A stretch of 64,000 nucleotides of DNA from Cyanophora paradoxa (Eukaryota; Glaucocystophyceae; Cyanophorales; Cyanophoraceae). Shown here in pieces: positions 44,053 through 56,700 of the stretch. The stretch is from assembly GCA_004431415.1 (NCBI GenBank), contig QPMI01000436.1:558001-622000 (forward strand), read 5' to 3'. The notes beneath the pieces are model-generated. The model was not told the DNA's origin and made no database searches. It worked only from the letters and a program-made list of their open reading frames with translations. Position 1 is the first letter of the stretch; each line of letters opens with the position of its first letter. A program made the translations under genes and the position numbers.

Positions 44053-45626
44053 CTACTCTAGGCGCGCCAGAAGCGGGCGGCGCGCGCTGAGGACCGTCGG
44101 ACTTGGGGGCGGGCCCCCGGTCCCGAGCTCTCCGCCCCGCACGACCCCACGGGCCTATTTATAGCTCCCAAGCGCTGAAAAGCCACGGGCCCCGGGATTC
44201 CGACCGCGCGGATTCGAACCTGGACTCGGGGGTGGGCCCCGGGCTCTCCGCGACGACGCCCGCGGGTACGCCGTCCACGCTGAAGACCTCGTGCAAAGGC
44301 ACCTGGGGGGGGAGGGGGGGGGGGGGGGGGGCAGGAGGTCAGCGTTAACGCCCTCCGCCCTCCATGCTTTCGCGCTACGAGTACTCAGTGACCGCCACTC
44401 CCCATAAGGCCTTCAACCCTTATCTCCGCATCCAGACAGGAATTTGAGCGGGAGGGGGGCAGGGGGGGAGGGGGGGGAGGGAGGCAGGAGGTCAGCGTGA
44501 ACGCCCTCCAGCAGCCCCGGCGCGGCCGGCTGCTCCCCCCACTCGCTCGCTGGGAGGTTGGGGCGCGCTCCGAGCCCTGGCTCGCTTGTACCCCCCCCCC
44601 CGAATGTACCCCCGCCGCCCCGTAGTCCCCCCGCCCGCACGCGTAGGAGCGGGGGGCCCGCTACGACGCGCCCCGATCCCTGGCTCGCTTGTAACCCCAT
44701 CTCCCCCCCGCCCGCACCCCGGCGCACCTTCATCTTCATGAGGCCGACGGAGACGAGGACCTCGCCCCCGCTGCGAGGGGGCGCCCCCCGGCCCCGGCGG
44801 TCAGTCGGCGCAAGAAAGCTGGAGGAAAGGAGCGACGATCTCATAGGCGGCGAAGGGGGCGCGGGGCGGGGCGCGATCACACCCCCCCCCACGGATCCTA
44901 GGGGATGAGTCTAGATCTAGACGAGGGCCTCGCCCCCGCTGCGAAGGGGCGCGCCCGGCTCCGGCCCCGGTCAGGGCCTCCGGGGAGCGCAGAGCTGGAA
45001 GACAGGATCCTAGGGGTTGAGCCTAGGCTTTCTGAAGAGCGGCAGATCTCATATGCGGCGAGAGAGCGCAGAGAGCTGGAAGAAAGCGGCGCTGATCTCA
45101 TAGGCGGCAGAGAAGATTGCGCAGACCCAGGATCTGGAGAGCGCGGGGCGGCGCCCTATCGCGGATCCTAGGCCTAGGGCCTAGCCTAGGCTAGGGCTTC
45201 TGGAGAGCGAGCCTTCTAGCGGGGCGGGGCGGCTAGAGCCCATCCTAGGGGGGCCTAGCCTAGGGCTTCCTTCTTGCGGGGCGGGGTGGACGGACGGACC
45301 TGGGCTCGGCGGCGATCTCGCCGCCCGACCCGAGGCGCTTGACCGTGACGCGGTCCCCCACCCGCGGCACGTACAGCTGCGCCCCGCCCCGCGGCCCCCG
45401 TCAGCGCTTGGCGTGGCTTCAGGGGGGAGGCAGTGGACGCGAGAATCCTTAGGCAGGAGGCAGCGGACTCTACTTAGACAGGGGGCAGTGGACACTAGGC
45501 AGTGGAGGCAGTACAACCGTGCCTTCGTACAGGACAGGTCACCGTCGGCGTTCAGCTTTCAGCGGGAGGCAGTGGACTCTAGGCGGGCGCCCGGGCGGAC
45601 CTCGGAGGAACCTCTCAGGGGAACTC

Positions 45627-46111
45627 TCACTCTCTGGGGGGAACTTTCAGGACCGTGCGGGGGGGGGGGGGGGGGGGAGGGGGAGGGGGAGGGGAGGGGG
45701 GAGGGGGGAGGGGGGGGGGGGGCGTGCGTGGGCTTGCGTGGGATTGTGCGGGGCGGGGCGGATCCCGGATCGGGGGGTGCTCGCCGGGCAGCTCGAAGGA
45801 GCGGGAGGCCAGGAGGGGGACGGGGCCAGGGGTCGGGGGTACCACGCGGTCACGCACGATAGGGTCCCGCCTCCTCCGCCTCTTCGGCGGGGGCTGCTTC
45901 CCCTCCGCGGCGGAACTCGTTCCGGACTCTGGCATTGCGTCCTCGCCGCTCTCCCCCGGCTGCGCCGGCGTCGCCCCCGCAGCGTCACCCGCACCGCCCT
46001 CCGCGCCAGACTCCCCATCCTCACCGTGCCGAAATAGCGGGCGGCCCAATCGTCACTACGAATGGCGAGCCGTCTGCCAGGCATGCGTAAGCTGCGGAAA
46101 AAGCAAGGCAC
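45627..46111 (-). CDS. Possible exon(s) with nuclear-localisation-like basic cluster, unrecognised
   Basis: A minus-strand frame includes MPGRRLAIRSDDWAARYFG (about 46030-46086). In an adjacent frame it has ESGTSSAAEGKQPPPKRRRR and DPIVRDRV, where PPPKRRRRRD is a typical nuclear localisation motif. A poly-G run at 45660-45720 fits an intron tract on this strand. It lies directly upstream of the orphan MutS2 3' exons on the same strand. A frame change between the two parts needs an intron or means this is not a gene. Confidence 0.3.
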
Positions 46112-46520
46112 TGTGCTGCGGCCCGACGAGCGGCGCTCTCGAACAAGGACCCGGGTTAGCTATATATGTCGCAGATGCCGCATTGCGTCCCACGCAGCCG
46201 CGGAAGCCGCTGCGGCGGCGGTCGTGGCGCGACGCACATTCCGTTGTCTCAGACCGTCTCTAGGACCATCGCGCCAAGACCATGCACGATTATGCGACGC
46301 GTCAAGCGTACCTCCCATCAGACCAAGTCTGGCAAGTCGGTGCCCCAAGTCCCTCGAACGGGGTATAGATAGATCCAGAGGAGCAAAAAAACAACCTTGC
46401 GCAACCGGCAACCGCAGGCAGCTGAACAGGTGAGTTTCAATCGCCGCGGCGCCCTTGAACTGTAAGCATTAATGCTGACAGCGATGCAGCCCCATCCGCG
46501 CGCGCGGTCAGCAGATCTAG
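46112..46520. other. Intergenic upstream of 46521 gene
   Basis: No recognised feature. Plus-strand frames give basic, Arg-rich translations without family motifs. Confidence 0.35.
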
Positions 46521-47074
46521 ATGCCGGAAAACGTGAATACCAGCAACATCGGGGCGGAGCGCGCCCCAAAGGAGGTCGCCGAAGCGCTGGAAAAGCAGCT
46601 TGAGCCCGACGACGTTCATCCTGGCGAAGAGTACGGAGATCCCTACATCTACGTCGACTTCAATGAGGACGCCATTCAGGCGCGCCGCGATCCTGCCAAC
46701 AACTTTGCTCACCGCGGCATCATTCCTGCGAATCCCAAGGGAGCGATCGCCCGCGCCCTCACCATGCGCGGCGGCCGGGCTTATGTCTACCCGAGCCCGA
46801 CCGCGGCCGGTGAGTCGCAGTCGATCTTCTCGTTCGCCTCACGGCAAGAGATCGAGGTGCACATGCCTCTAAGTAATTAAATAAGCCTTGGACCGCCCTC
46901 GAGCTCACGCTGCTCCAATTCTCAGGACGCCCTTCACAACATGGTGGATGATGTCAACCTCATCTGGGCTCTGAGGGCAACTGGCTTTCCTGACGTCGCG
47001 CGGGTCGTCGAATTCAGAGCAGGTTCGGCGTATGATCGTTCGCATTCACGCTTCGGCTGCTTGAATCATCCTTA
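46521..47074 (+). CDS. Unrecognised small two-exon protein
   Basis: ATG 46521 (MPENVNTSNIGAERAPKEVA) opens an exon with LEKQLEPDDVHPGEEYGDPY, YVDFNEDAIQARRDPANNFA, GIIPANPKGAIARALTMRGG and SQSIFSFASRQEIE. A phase-0 intron (gag|gtgcac ... ctcag|gacgcc) joins to DALHNMVDDVNLIWALRATG and ARVVEFRAG, then a stop at about 47074. About 160 residues, no signal peptide. It lies between the two copies of the MutS2 3' end, on the opposite strand, so it may have been caught inside the duplicated interval or was there before. Family not recognised. Confidence 0.55.
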
Positions 47075-47791
47075 AACTCGTTTTTGCGGCAGTACGGAAG
47101 GACGTGCCCGAGAGTTTGCAGCACTTAGCGCCTTTCAATTGCACCGTCCGCGTAGGCGTGTAAGAATCGGGCCGCTGGCTGGCTTCAGACCAGAGTTTTG
47201 TTTGCAATTGCGCCGCCGCAGCAAATAGAACTAAATGGCTTTGCATGTAAATAATCCGCAACAGCTTTTCGCACTACCAAAGCGCCCCCTGTCGTGCATT
47301 GCAATTGCGGCGCCGCTGCGCACTGCGGCATGCCACTGGGCCAGGCTGGCTTGAGCCTCGAACCAGGTGCGCCTAGGCCTGCATGAGCCTGTCCGACGGT
47401 TTGTATTGATAGCAAGCCGCGTAGCTATAGAAGCCTGGAGCTGCGCTAAGCGCTAGCTAGCGCTGGCTATATATGGACCTGGCTGGCTATATATAGCCAG
47501 CCAGGACCAGCTGGCTATATATGGACCTGCAGCTGGCAGAGCTCGAGCTAGCGCGCGCGCGTAACTTAGTAACTCGTGGTCGACGCGCGCCCTTACGCTC
47601 GTGGTCGACGGGCGCCCGTACGTTTACCCGGCCCGGCCCCGCATGCGTGCCCGCCGTCCGCGGTGTGCTCGTGTACATGTGGGCGCCGGCCAGCTATTTC
47701 TGGTCCGGATCGACGGGCCGGGGATACACCTGCAGACGGGCCGGGGTACACGTATACGTAGTGCGGGCGCGCGCGGGCCGCCAGGGTACGG
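47075..47791. other. Intergenic with a 28-bp perfect palindrome
   Basis: At 47478-47505, cctggctggctata is followed by its exact reverse complement. It is flanked on both sides by ctggctatatatggacctg, giving a larger imperfect hairpin (about 47462-47526). Otherwise no gene is seen. Confidence 0.75.
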
Positions 47792-50700
47792 CTACTTGAA
47801 GTAGGCGACGGTGAGGCCGCCGCCGCCCTCCTTGGCCACCTCGTAGCGCGCCACCAGCGGGTGCGAACGAAGGAAGTCGTGCACGGCAGCCTTGGGGGGG
47901 GGGGGGGGGGGGGGGGAGGAGGAAGGGGGAGGGAGGGGGGAATCAGGACCGGACTCGGGAAGGCGCATGCCCGGGGGAAGGAGGCCCGGGCCGGGTCCCA
48001 CCTTGAGCTGGCCGGTGCCGTGGCCGTGGATGACGTAGACGACGTCGGAGACGGCGTGGGCGCGGTTCAGGCGCCGCTCCAGCTCCGCCTCCGCGTCGTC
48101 CACCCGCATGCCCCGCTGCCGAGGACGAGGACGAGGGGTTAGAGGGTAGGAGGTAGGCAGTGGCAGGCGAAGGCCTAGGGGTGAGTAAGCTATAGGCTAT
48201 GTAGATGTATGTCGGCGAGGATGTAGCAGGCGAATTGAAGGGGTAATGTAAGCTTTAGGGGAGGGGGCATGCCTAGATAGTTGATAGGAAGGCGGATAGA
48301 TAGATTAGCTATAGATAGCTATAGATAGAAGAGATTGGAGGGGATGAGACTCTGAGATTGGCAGGCACCAGGTCGGCGGTGTTGGCGTCCATGCGGACGG
48401 CCACCGGCTTCCGCTTCTAGCTCTTAGGCTTAAGCGAATAATGTAGTAACAAGGCTTCTTCTCTTAGAAGAAGAATAATAGGAGCTTCTAGAATAATATA
48501 ATATGAGCACCAGGTCGGCGGTGTTAGCGTCCATGCGGACGGTCATCGGCTCCCGCTTCTTCGCGTTCGCGGGGCCCCCGCTCACCGGCGCCGAAGAGCG
48601 CACCTGCGCGTGCGAGCGCCGTCAGAGACCGCCAGCCTGGCCGAGCCCACTGCTTCTAGCTAGATGCTATAGCTGGCGTCAATGCGGCGGGCGGCGGGCG
48701 GCGGGCGGCGGGCAGCCGCAGACTTGGCCGAGCCAAGCCTAGCGCCCAGCTGACTTAGCCGAGCCTAGCTATAGGTGCTAGGGCAGGCCTAGCGTGCACG
48801 AGCGCCTAGCCTAGCACGCGTGCAGGCCGGGCGCGCCGGGCGCGCCAGGCTGACAAATCTAGTCTACCCGATGAGGGGCGCCGGAGAGAGAGCCTGTAAC
48901 CTAGCCCGGCCCCGCTAGCTAAAATAGCCCGCCCCAGGCTTACCGTCACGGATCCCGTCGGCGGCTTGCCCTTTGCCTTGGGGGACGGTGGCGCCGCCGC
49001 CGCGGCCGCGGCCGCCGCCGCGGCCGCCGCGGCCTTGGCCTGCTTCTTGCTGCTCGCGCGGGCCTCCCCCGCGCCACTGCGCACGGCGGGAAATGTGAGA
49101 AAAGCAGAGGCGGGCGGCGCGCCCGCGCTGGAGACCCCCTCTCTCCGGATAACTGCCCCGCCCCCCGCCCCCGAACGGCCCCATGGACCTGCAGCTACAG
49201 CTCCCAGGGCGTCCCCTCGGAGGGCTTTCAGCTAGCCGGGTACGGGTCCTGGACCGCGCGGATTCGAACCCGGGCTCTGGGACAGGCTAGCCTAAGTGCG
49301 GCAGTGGCGGGCGCCGCGCGCTCAAGAGCGTCGGACGGACCTGGATTCAGGGGCGGGCCCCGGGCTCTCCGCCCCGCACGACCCAGGGGCCTATTTATAG
49401 CTCCCACGCGCTTCTAGAACACGAGTGGGGCGGACCTGGACTCGGGGGCGGGCCCCGGGCTCTCCGGGGCGACGCCGGCGGGTACGCCGTCCACGCTGAA
49501 GACCTCGTGCAGCGGCACCTGGGGGGGGGGGAGGCAGGAGGTCAGCGTGTACCCCCTCCAGCCCCGGCGCGGCCCCCCCTTTCCCCAACGACTGTACCCC
49601 CGCCCTGCAGGCCAGTACCCCCGCCGGCCCGTACCCCCCCCCCCCCCCCCCCCCCCGCCCGCACCCCGGCGCACCTTCATCTTCATGAGGCCGACGGAGA
49701 CGAGGACCTCGCCCCCGCTGCGAGGGGGCGCCCCCCGGCCCCGGCGGTCAGTCGGCGCAAGAAAGCTGGAGGAAAGGAGCGACGATCTCATAGGCGGCGA
49801 AGGGGGCGCGGGGCGGGGCGCGATCACACACCCCCCACGGATCCTAGGGGATGAGTCTAGATCTAGACGAGGGCCTCGCCCCCGCTGCGAAGGGGCGCGC
49901 CCGGCTCCGGCCCCGGTCAGGGCCTCCGGGGAGCGCAGAGCTGGAAGACAGGATCCTAGGGGTTGAGCCTAGGCTTTCTGAAGAGCGGCAGATCTCATAT
50001 GCGGCGAGAGAGCGCAGAGAGCTGGAAGAAAGCGGCGCTGATCTCATAGGCGGCAGAGAAGATTGCGCAGACCCAGGATCTGGAGAGCGCGGGGCGGCGC
50101 CCTATCGCGGATCCTAGGCCTAGGGCCTAGCCTAGGCTAGGGCTTCTGGAGAGCGAGCCTTCTAGCGGGGCGGGGCGGCTAGAGCCCATCCTAGGGGGGC
50201 CTAGCCTAGGGCTTCCTTCTTGCGGGGCGGGGTGGACGGACGGACCTGGGCTCGGCGGCGATCTCGCCGCCCGACCCGAGGCGCTTGACCGTGACGCGGT
50301 CCCCCACCCGCGGCACGTACAGCTGCGCCCCGCCCCGCGGCCCCCGTCAGCGTTCGGCGTTGGGCGGGAGGAGTGGCTGCCCGAGCTTAAGCAGGCGGGG
50401 AGCGAGGGAGGGGGGAGTGGGCGGGCGGGCGGGCGGATCTATCCTTTCCCCAATCCCGAGGATCTAACCGGCGCTCGGATCGAATCTGCCCCATCTAATT
50501 TCGTCTCGATCCTCTAATCCACCCGGCGGACCTCGGAGGCCTCGAGCTCGCCCGAGGCGAGGCGCTCCGGCGTGTACTTCGCCGCGATCTCTTCCACGCT
50601 GAGGCGCGCCCGCTGCGCCGCCCGCCCGCCCTGCCCGCCCCGCGCGTGAGGGGAGGGGCGTGAGAGAGGAAGGTTTTGGGGATTTGAGCAGCACACGAGG

Positions 50701-53700
50701 CGCCACGGCGGGGGAAGGAGGCTTTAGGGGACGCAACCAACGTCTAGGGATTCCAGGGACCAAGCGCGAGAAGCCCAGAGGCAGTATATAACCAGAGACA
50801 AGCTCCGGCTCTGCTCCGGGGCGGAGCCTGCTGGAGGCCTAGATATATTTAGAATCTAATCATAAATCCGGCACCTGGCCACCCTGCTGGAGGCCGCGGA
50901 TGACGGCGGCGATCTCCGCGCGCGCCTCCGCCGCCGCCTCCCCCACCGCCCGCTCCTGCCGCCCCAAGGTCGGACCGAGGCGGGAGAGAATGGCAGAGGG
51001 AAGGCCGAGAACCAGGCGGGCCTCTAGAGCGAGGAGCGCAGGGCGGGTTATGAGCAGGCTTACGCTAGCTTATGAACCTAAGAACTTCGACTAAGAACTT
51101 CGCAAGCATAAGCTTGCGCAAGCTTGAATCGGCTAATGCGCTTTCTAGCTTTGGCTTCGGCTCAAGGCGGGCGGACCTGGGCCTCGCGGAGCTCGCGCTC
51201 GCGCGCCTCGAGCCGCCGCTGCTTCTCCAGCAGCTGCCGCCGCGCCCCGAGTCAGAATAGCGGGACCGGCAGGCCCAGGGGCGCGGAAATGGAGCGCGGG
51301 GAGGGGGTGGGGGAGAGGGTACGGGGTTGGAAGAGGGGGGTGGGGGTGGGGCGGGTGGAGGGGTTGGAAGGAGGGTGGGGGGTAGGGGATAGGAGAGATT
51401 GGAAGGAGGGTGGGGGGTAGGGGATGGGTTGGGGGGCGGGAGGTGGGGTGGGGTAAGGGGTGGGGGTGTCGGAAGGAGGGGTAGATGGGGCGGGGGTGGG
51501 AGGGGAGTAGGAGATTGGAAGGACGCGGGGGTGGGGGTTGTAACGAGAGGGGGGGGGGGGGAGGGTGGGAAGGCGGGGGAGGGGGTACGGACCTTCTGCT
51601 GGAGGGCGTCGGCCTCGGCGAGGCGGGCGCGGGCCGCCTCGTTGCGCGCCTCGAGCTCCCGCCGCTCCCGCTCCATCGCCACGATCACCTGGGGGGGGGG
51701 GGGGGGGGGGGGGAGGGGGGAGCGGTGTCAGATGAGCGAGCGCAGCACGCACGCCGCCCTGCTGTGGCCGGGCGAGGGCGGGCGGGCGGATGGATGGAGG
51801 CGAGAGAGGCGGCTCGAGATCTCTGCGGCCCGCAAGCGCTCTCTCTTCTCGTCTAAACGGGCGGCCCCGCTCGAAGCTAGGCTCGCCTCGGCGATCGTGG
51901 CGACCCGGCGGGCGGGGCGGGGCCCCTCACTCCCGTTCCTCCACTAAGAGGGGGAAAGGGACCTCTCCTCCCTTCTCTTCTAAGAAGACCCGCTTGAAGG
52001 TCACTCCCGCCCTTCCCGAAGACCAAAGAACAAAATCCATCGAAGGAACCCAAAGACCGCACCTCGTTCATGTCGACCTGGGGGCGGACGCTCCCCTCCT
52101 CGCCCCCGGCCTCCCCCGCCCCCACCAGCAGGCCCCGCGCCGCCTCCACGATCCCCTGCGAGGCGCAGGCGCGGGCAAGGTCAGGTCTGTAGGCTTAAAG
52201 GCTAGCTGCAGCTGGCCGTTAGCTATAGGGCGGCGTTAGGTTCCCCGGGCCCGTTAAGGTCAGGTTTGTAAGGGCGTTTGTAAGCGAGGCTCGCAAGGTC
52301 AGGTTTGTAATATGAGGGCCCGGCAAGGCCATGCTGGTTCATAAGGTTCGTAAGGCCTAGGTCAAGCAGGTCTCTTCAATTGCAAGGGCGGCGCCCCCCC
52401 TCCCTCCCCCCCCTCCCCTCACCTCCTCCATGCCGAGGCGCTCGGCGATGGCCAGCGCGTTGGAGCGGCCCGGGATGCCCCACAGCAGCCTGCGCGGGGG
52501 AAGGGGGAGGGAGGGGGAGGGGGTCAAAGCTTTCGGAGGGGACCGGAGGAGATCGAAGAGTGGAGGCGAGTGATCGTGAGACAAGGAAGCTTAAGAGGCC
52601 AGCACTCTAATTCAGAGGAGGGCGTTTATGGATCTAAGAGTCAAAGCGAGGGACTGCAGGGAGGGTGAGCGGGCGGGCGGTTGCGGACCGGTAGGTGGGG
52701 CCCAGAGTCGCGTCGTCGAACTCCACGCTCGCGTTCTCGAACCGCGCGTCCTGCGCACGCGGGATGAGAAATTTAAAGCTGAGGGGAGAAGGATAGAGGG
52801 ATGGATTCTAATGAATTCTAATGGATGGCCGTAAATTTAAAGGTAATCGCACCTGGTACTTGAGGGTCTTGAGCTCGCCGAAGTGGGTCGTGGCGAGCGT
52901 CACCGCGGCGCGCCCCGCGAGGGCCCGGAGCAGGGCGATGCCGAGCGCCGCGCCCTCCTGCGGGTCCGTCCCGCCCCCGACCTGCCGGAGAGTCAAGTTT
53001 TAATACCATGATACGGTGCAGGTTCCTTTAGATCTTGTCTACAATCGCTGAAATAAAGCTAACGCAATTTCCCCGTTTCTTTCTTAGACGATTTGAGAGC
53101 GAATCCGAGGAGAGTGCGGACCTCGTCGAGGAGGACGAGGGAGGAGGGCCCGGCGCGCGCCAGGATCCGCCGGATCCGCCGCACGTGCCCCGAGAACGTC
53201 GACAGGCTGCAGCCAGTCACCCGAAAAGGTCAGAGGGAGAACACGCTGTAGGGGGAAGGGTAGGATCCTGGGCCTTTTAGACGACACGACTTCTAGACGA
53301 TCCATAAGCACAATCTAGCTAGATAGTCTCTTAATAACAGCAACGAGGACGCGCCTCTGGACGAGCTTGAGACTTGAGACAAAGTTACGACATGAGTTTA
53401 AGAAATACGATCCGTAAGCTTATAATTAAGCACGATGTAGTATCTATCTTAATAAGATAAAAACAGCAACGAGGACGCGCCTCTGGACGATGGACTGCTC
53501 GTCACCGATGTCCGCGAGGACGGCGTCGAACCTGCGCGCGGGGGGACCCGCGCCCGTCAGAGGGGCGCCCCACGGCCCAGGCCCTAGGGGGGCCCAGGCG
53601 GGCCCAGGCTTCTTCGCCGCGCGAGGGGGACCAGAACCCTTCAGCTCAGCCCTTCAGAGGGGCGCCCCCAGGCCCAGGCCTAGGCCTCCAGCTTAGCTTG

Positions 53701-56700
53701 CCTTGCCCCTAGGCCTAGGCCTAGGCCCAGGCGCAGAGTCTCCAGGCTGGGGCAGGACGGCGTCGGAGCGCGCACCAGGGGAGCTCGGCCGGCTCCTCGG
53801 CAGCGACGAACATCCCCGCCTTCGCCATCAGGCACGCCAGGCCAACCTGCGCGGTCGGAGGGGCGGGGGGCGAGGGGCGGTGTCAGGGCACTGCAGCTGT
53901 AGCTAGATCTAGAGCTTTGTATAGGATCGCGAGGCGGAAAATGTAATTTGCTAGAGAGGCAGTCCAGCCTGGGGTAGCTATATCGAATATTAGGCTGGGC
54001 TGCCTAATATTCGCTCTAAACGGACGGCGCCCACGTGCGTGGCGCACCGTCTTGAGGGAGACGGTCTATCCACCCAAGGTTGGGCTGGCTAATATTCTAA
54101 TACTAATACTACTACTAATAGTCTAAATAGGATCGCTGGCTGAAAGGACGTCTTAATAGCTGAGGGCGCACCGTCTTGAGGGCGACGGTCGGTAGCTAGA
54201 TCTAGAGCTTTGTATAGGATCGCTTTAAGCTTTAAGCAATATATAGGATCATTTGCTAGAGGCAGTCCAGCCTGGGGTAGCTATATATAGAATAATTGGG
54301 CGCACGGTCTTGAGGGCGACGGTATACACAGGGACCCTACAGCTATACACAGGGACCCTAGGACAGCTGTGTATAGGATCTTCAATGAGCTACCTAGAGG
54401 ACCCTAGTCTTTTCTCTTTTCTCAAAAGATCTCTCTAAAAGGACGTCTTAATATATATTAACAGCTGAGGGAGGGCGCACCGTCTTAAGGGCGACGGTCT
54501 TGCCGCCCGTGTTGGGCCCCGTGATGGTCACCACGCGCAGGCCGGGCGCCAGCGCCACGTCGATCGGCACCGGCGCCGGGCCGCCCTGAGACAGAAAGAG
54601 GGTGAGAACGGGCGGCGTCCCCTCTAGCCAAGCGTAGCCGCCCCGGAGAGAGAAAGAGCGCGCGCGGCGCGCGCAGACAGACAGACACGGATCCAGTCCC
54701 AGCCTAGCGTACAACCCCCCCCCCCCCCCCCCCCCCCCCCCGTACCTCTTTCTCGTGCTGCCAGACGAGCAGCGGGTGCCGGCACCGCGTCAGGTACAGC
54801 CGGCCCGCCCCCTCTGCCGGGCGAGGGAGCTGAGCAATGGAGACGAGCAGGTGCGGGCATTTATGTATGTATGCGCCGCACACACCTCCGGAGGGGGGCG
54901 CGAGGGCCGGGGCGGAGGCGCGGAGCCAGCGGGCGTAGCGAGCGCGCGCCGTGGCGCAGTCGAGCGCCGTAACGATCTCCACGAGCGTCGAGATGTCGGG
55001 CCAGACCTGCGGGGGGAGGGGGGGGGCTCAGGGAGGGGTGGAAGCCTGCTTGGGCTCGCAGTGGCTAACGAGCCAGCGCAAGGGGCGCGGCAGACCTAAG
55101 AGGGGGAGGGGGGGGGAGGGGGCGGATGGCTCGGGTAGAGGTGGGACGAGGGGGCCTGGAGGGCGGCTCGCGCTCTCTAAAGACCCGAGACGGGGCGGGG
55201 GCGGGGGCGGGGCGGGACGAGCTATCGAGCTAACGAGCTAACGCAAGGTTGGCGAGCATAACTCATGGAGACGGGTTCTAAAGACTAAAGACGGGGGTGG
55301 AGAGGGCGGGGGGGTACAGGGCGCGCCTCGCGGACGCGGTCGGAGAGGGCGAGGAGGACCTCGCGGACGGCCTCCTCCTCCGCCCGCGCCAGCTGCCGCA
55401 GCGCGTTGTTCACCGTCACCGCCTGCGCCGGGGGTATGGGTTAGACGGGGGAGGGGGGGTGCGGGCGAGAGAGAGAGAGAGCGAGGCGGGACAGGGCGAG
55501 GCGGAGGAGGAGAGCGAGCCATAGGGCGGGGGGGGGGGGGGGGGGTGAGGCGGGGAGGGGGGTGCGGGCGAGAGAGAGAGAGCGAGGCCGGGGCGGGCGG
55601 CGGCAGTGCGGGCCTGGCGGGGCCTCTAGGGGGTGGGTTGGGTGGGGGGGGGGCGGGGGGGGGGCGGGGGGGTGGACCCAAGCGGGCCTGCTGGGCTCGA
55701 CAATGAGGCTGCTAGGGGGTACATCTCCAACGAGGAGGGCCCGAACCCCTTCTAGCCCGGGGGCTCCCGGGGAGGGGGGGTGAGGGCGAGAGAGAGAGAG
55801 AGAGAGCGAAGCGAGAGAGAGCGGGCGGGCCTAAGGGCGGGCCCTCAAGACGGGCCTAGAGGGGCCCCTTCTAGCCCCCCGGGCGGGCCGGGGGGATGGG
55901 GGGGGGGAGGGGGAGGGGGGGGGCGGGCCTGCTGCGGCTCGACGAAGAGGGTCATGCCCGAGTTGGACACGTCCAGCACGATGCCACCGACCCTGCAGAG
56001 GGGGAGAGTTGGGTTGGGTGGGGTAGAGAGGGTAGGATTGGGGAGGGGGAGGGGGGCGAAGGTGCGGGGGTACGCACGCCTCCTTGGCGACGGCCTTGAT
56101 GGGATCACGAAGCGGTCGTTGCGCGTCGTCACGATCGCCTCCTGCGACTTCGTGAGGGGGGGGGGGGGGGGGGGAGGGGTGGGGAGGAGGAGCCAGAGGG
56201 GGGGGGGGCGAAGTGATGGCATAGGAGGAGGGGAAGGGGGGGGGGGTGTAGGGCGGAGGGGGCGCTCAAGCTCTTCGGAGGGAGAGGGTGGGGGGTGAAG
56301 GGAAGGGGAGGGGAGGGGGGGAAGAGTGGGGGTACAGCGGGGCGCGCCTGGAGGGCGTCCTTGTACTTGACGAGGCAGCGCTGCATGATGTCCCGGGCCT
56401 TGCCGTACGCCTCCGCCTAGTTCGGGAAGGAGTTAGATAAGGTTATGAGGCTCAGTTTAGAATGGATGTGTTAGGTCGAGAGTTTCGGAAAGGAGTCAGA
56501 GAGGCTCAGAATGCTCATCCACTCTCTTTCGTTCAGAGTCTCTGTGCTTGGTGATCGGGCACCTTGCGGGCGCGGATCTGGGCCAGCTTCGGGCTCGCCC
56601 GGTCCTCCACCATCCCCTCCGGGTCCAGCGCGTTCTGTACCCCGGGGTTTAGGGGTGGGGGGCAGAGATCGGGGGTACGAAGCGTGCGAGCCTTGATGGT

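Larger units (their letters stand above)
42633..45410 (-). pseudogene. Duplicated 3' end of MutS2 (Smr and preceding exons), orphan copy
   Basis: This block repeats, in the same order and strand, the last exons of the MutS2 gene at 47792-50356. From its 5' side: YVPRVGDRVTVKRLGSGGEI (about 45310-45380), EVLVSVGLMKMKVRR (about 44720-44775), VPLHEVFSVDGVPAGV (about 44250-44300), a poly-Ala exon ending KPPTGSVTVRLG (about 43720-43850), and a split Smr domain: RVDDAEAELERRLNRAHAV and DVVYVIHGHGTGQLK, then AAVHDFLRSHPLVARYEVAK and GGGGLTVAYFK at 42633. Frames are intact, but the clamp and ATPase exons are missing upstream. About 44870-45410 looks identical to 49811-50356; the rest has diverged, mainly in introns and poly-Ala length. 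It is either a non-functional fragment or the 3' half of a chimeric gene. Confidence 0.8.
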
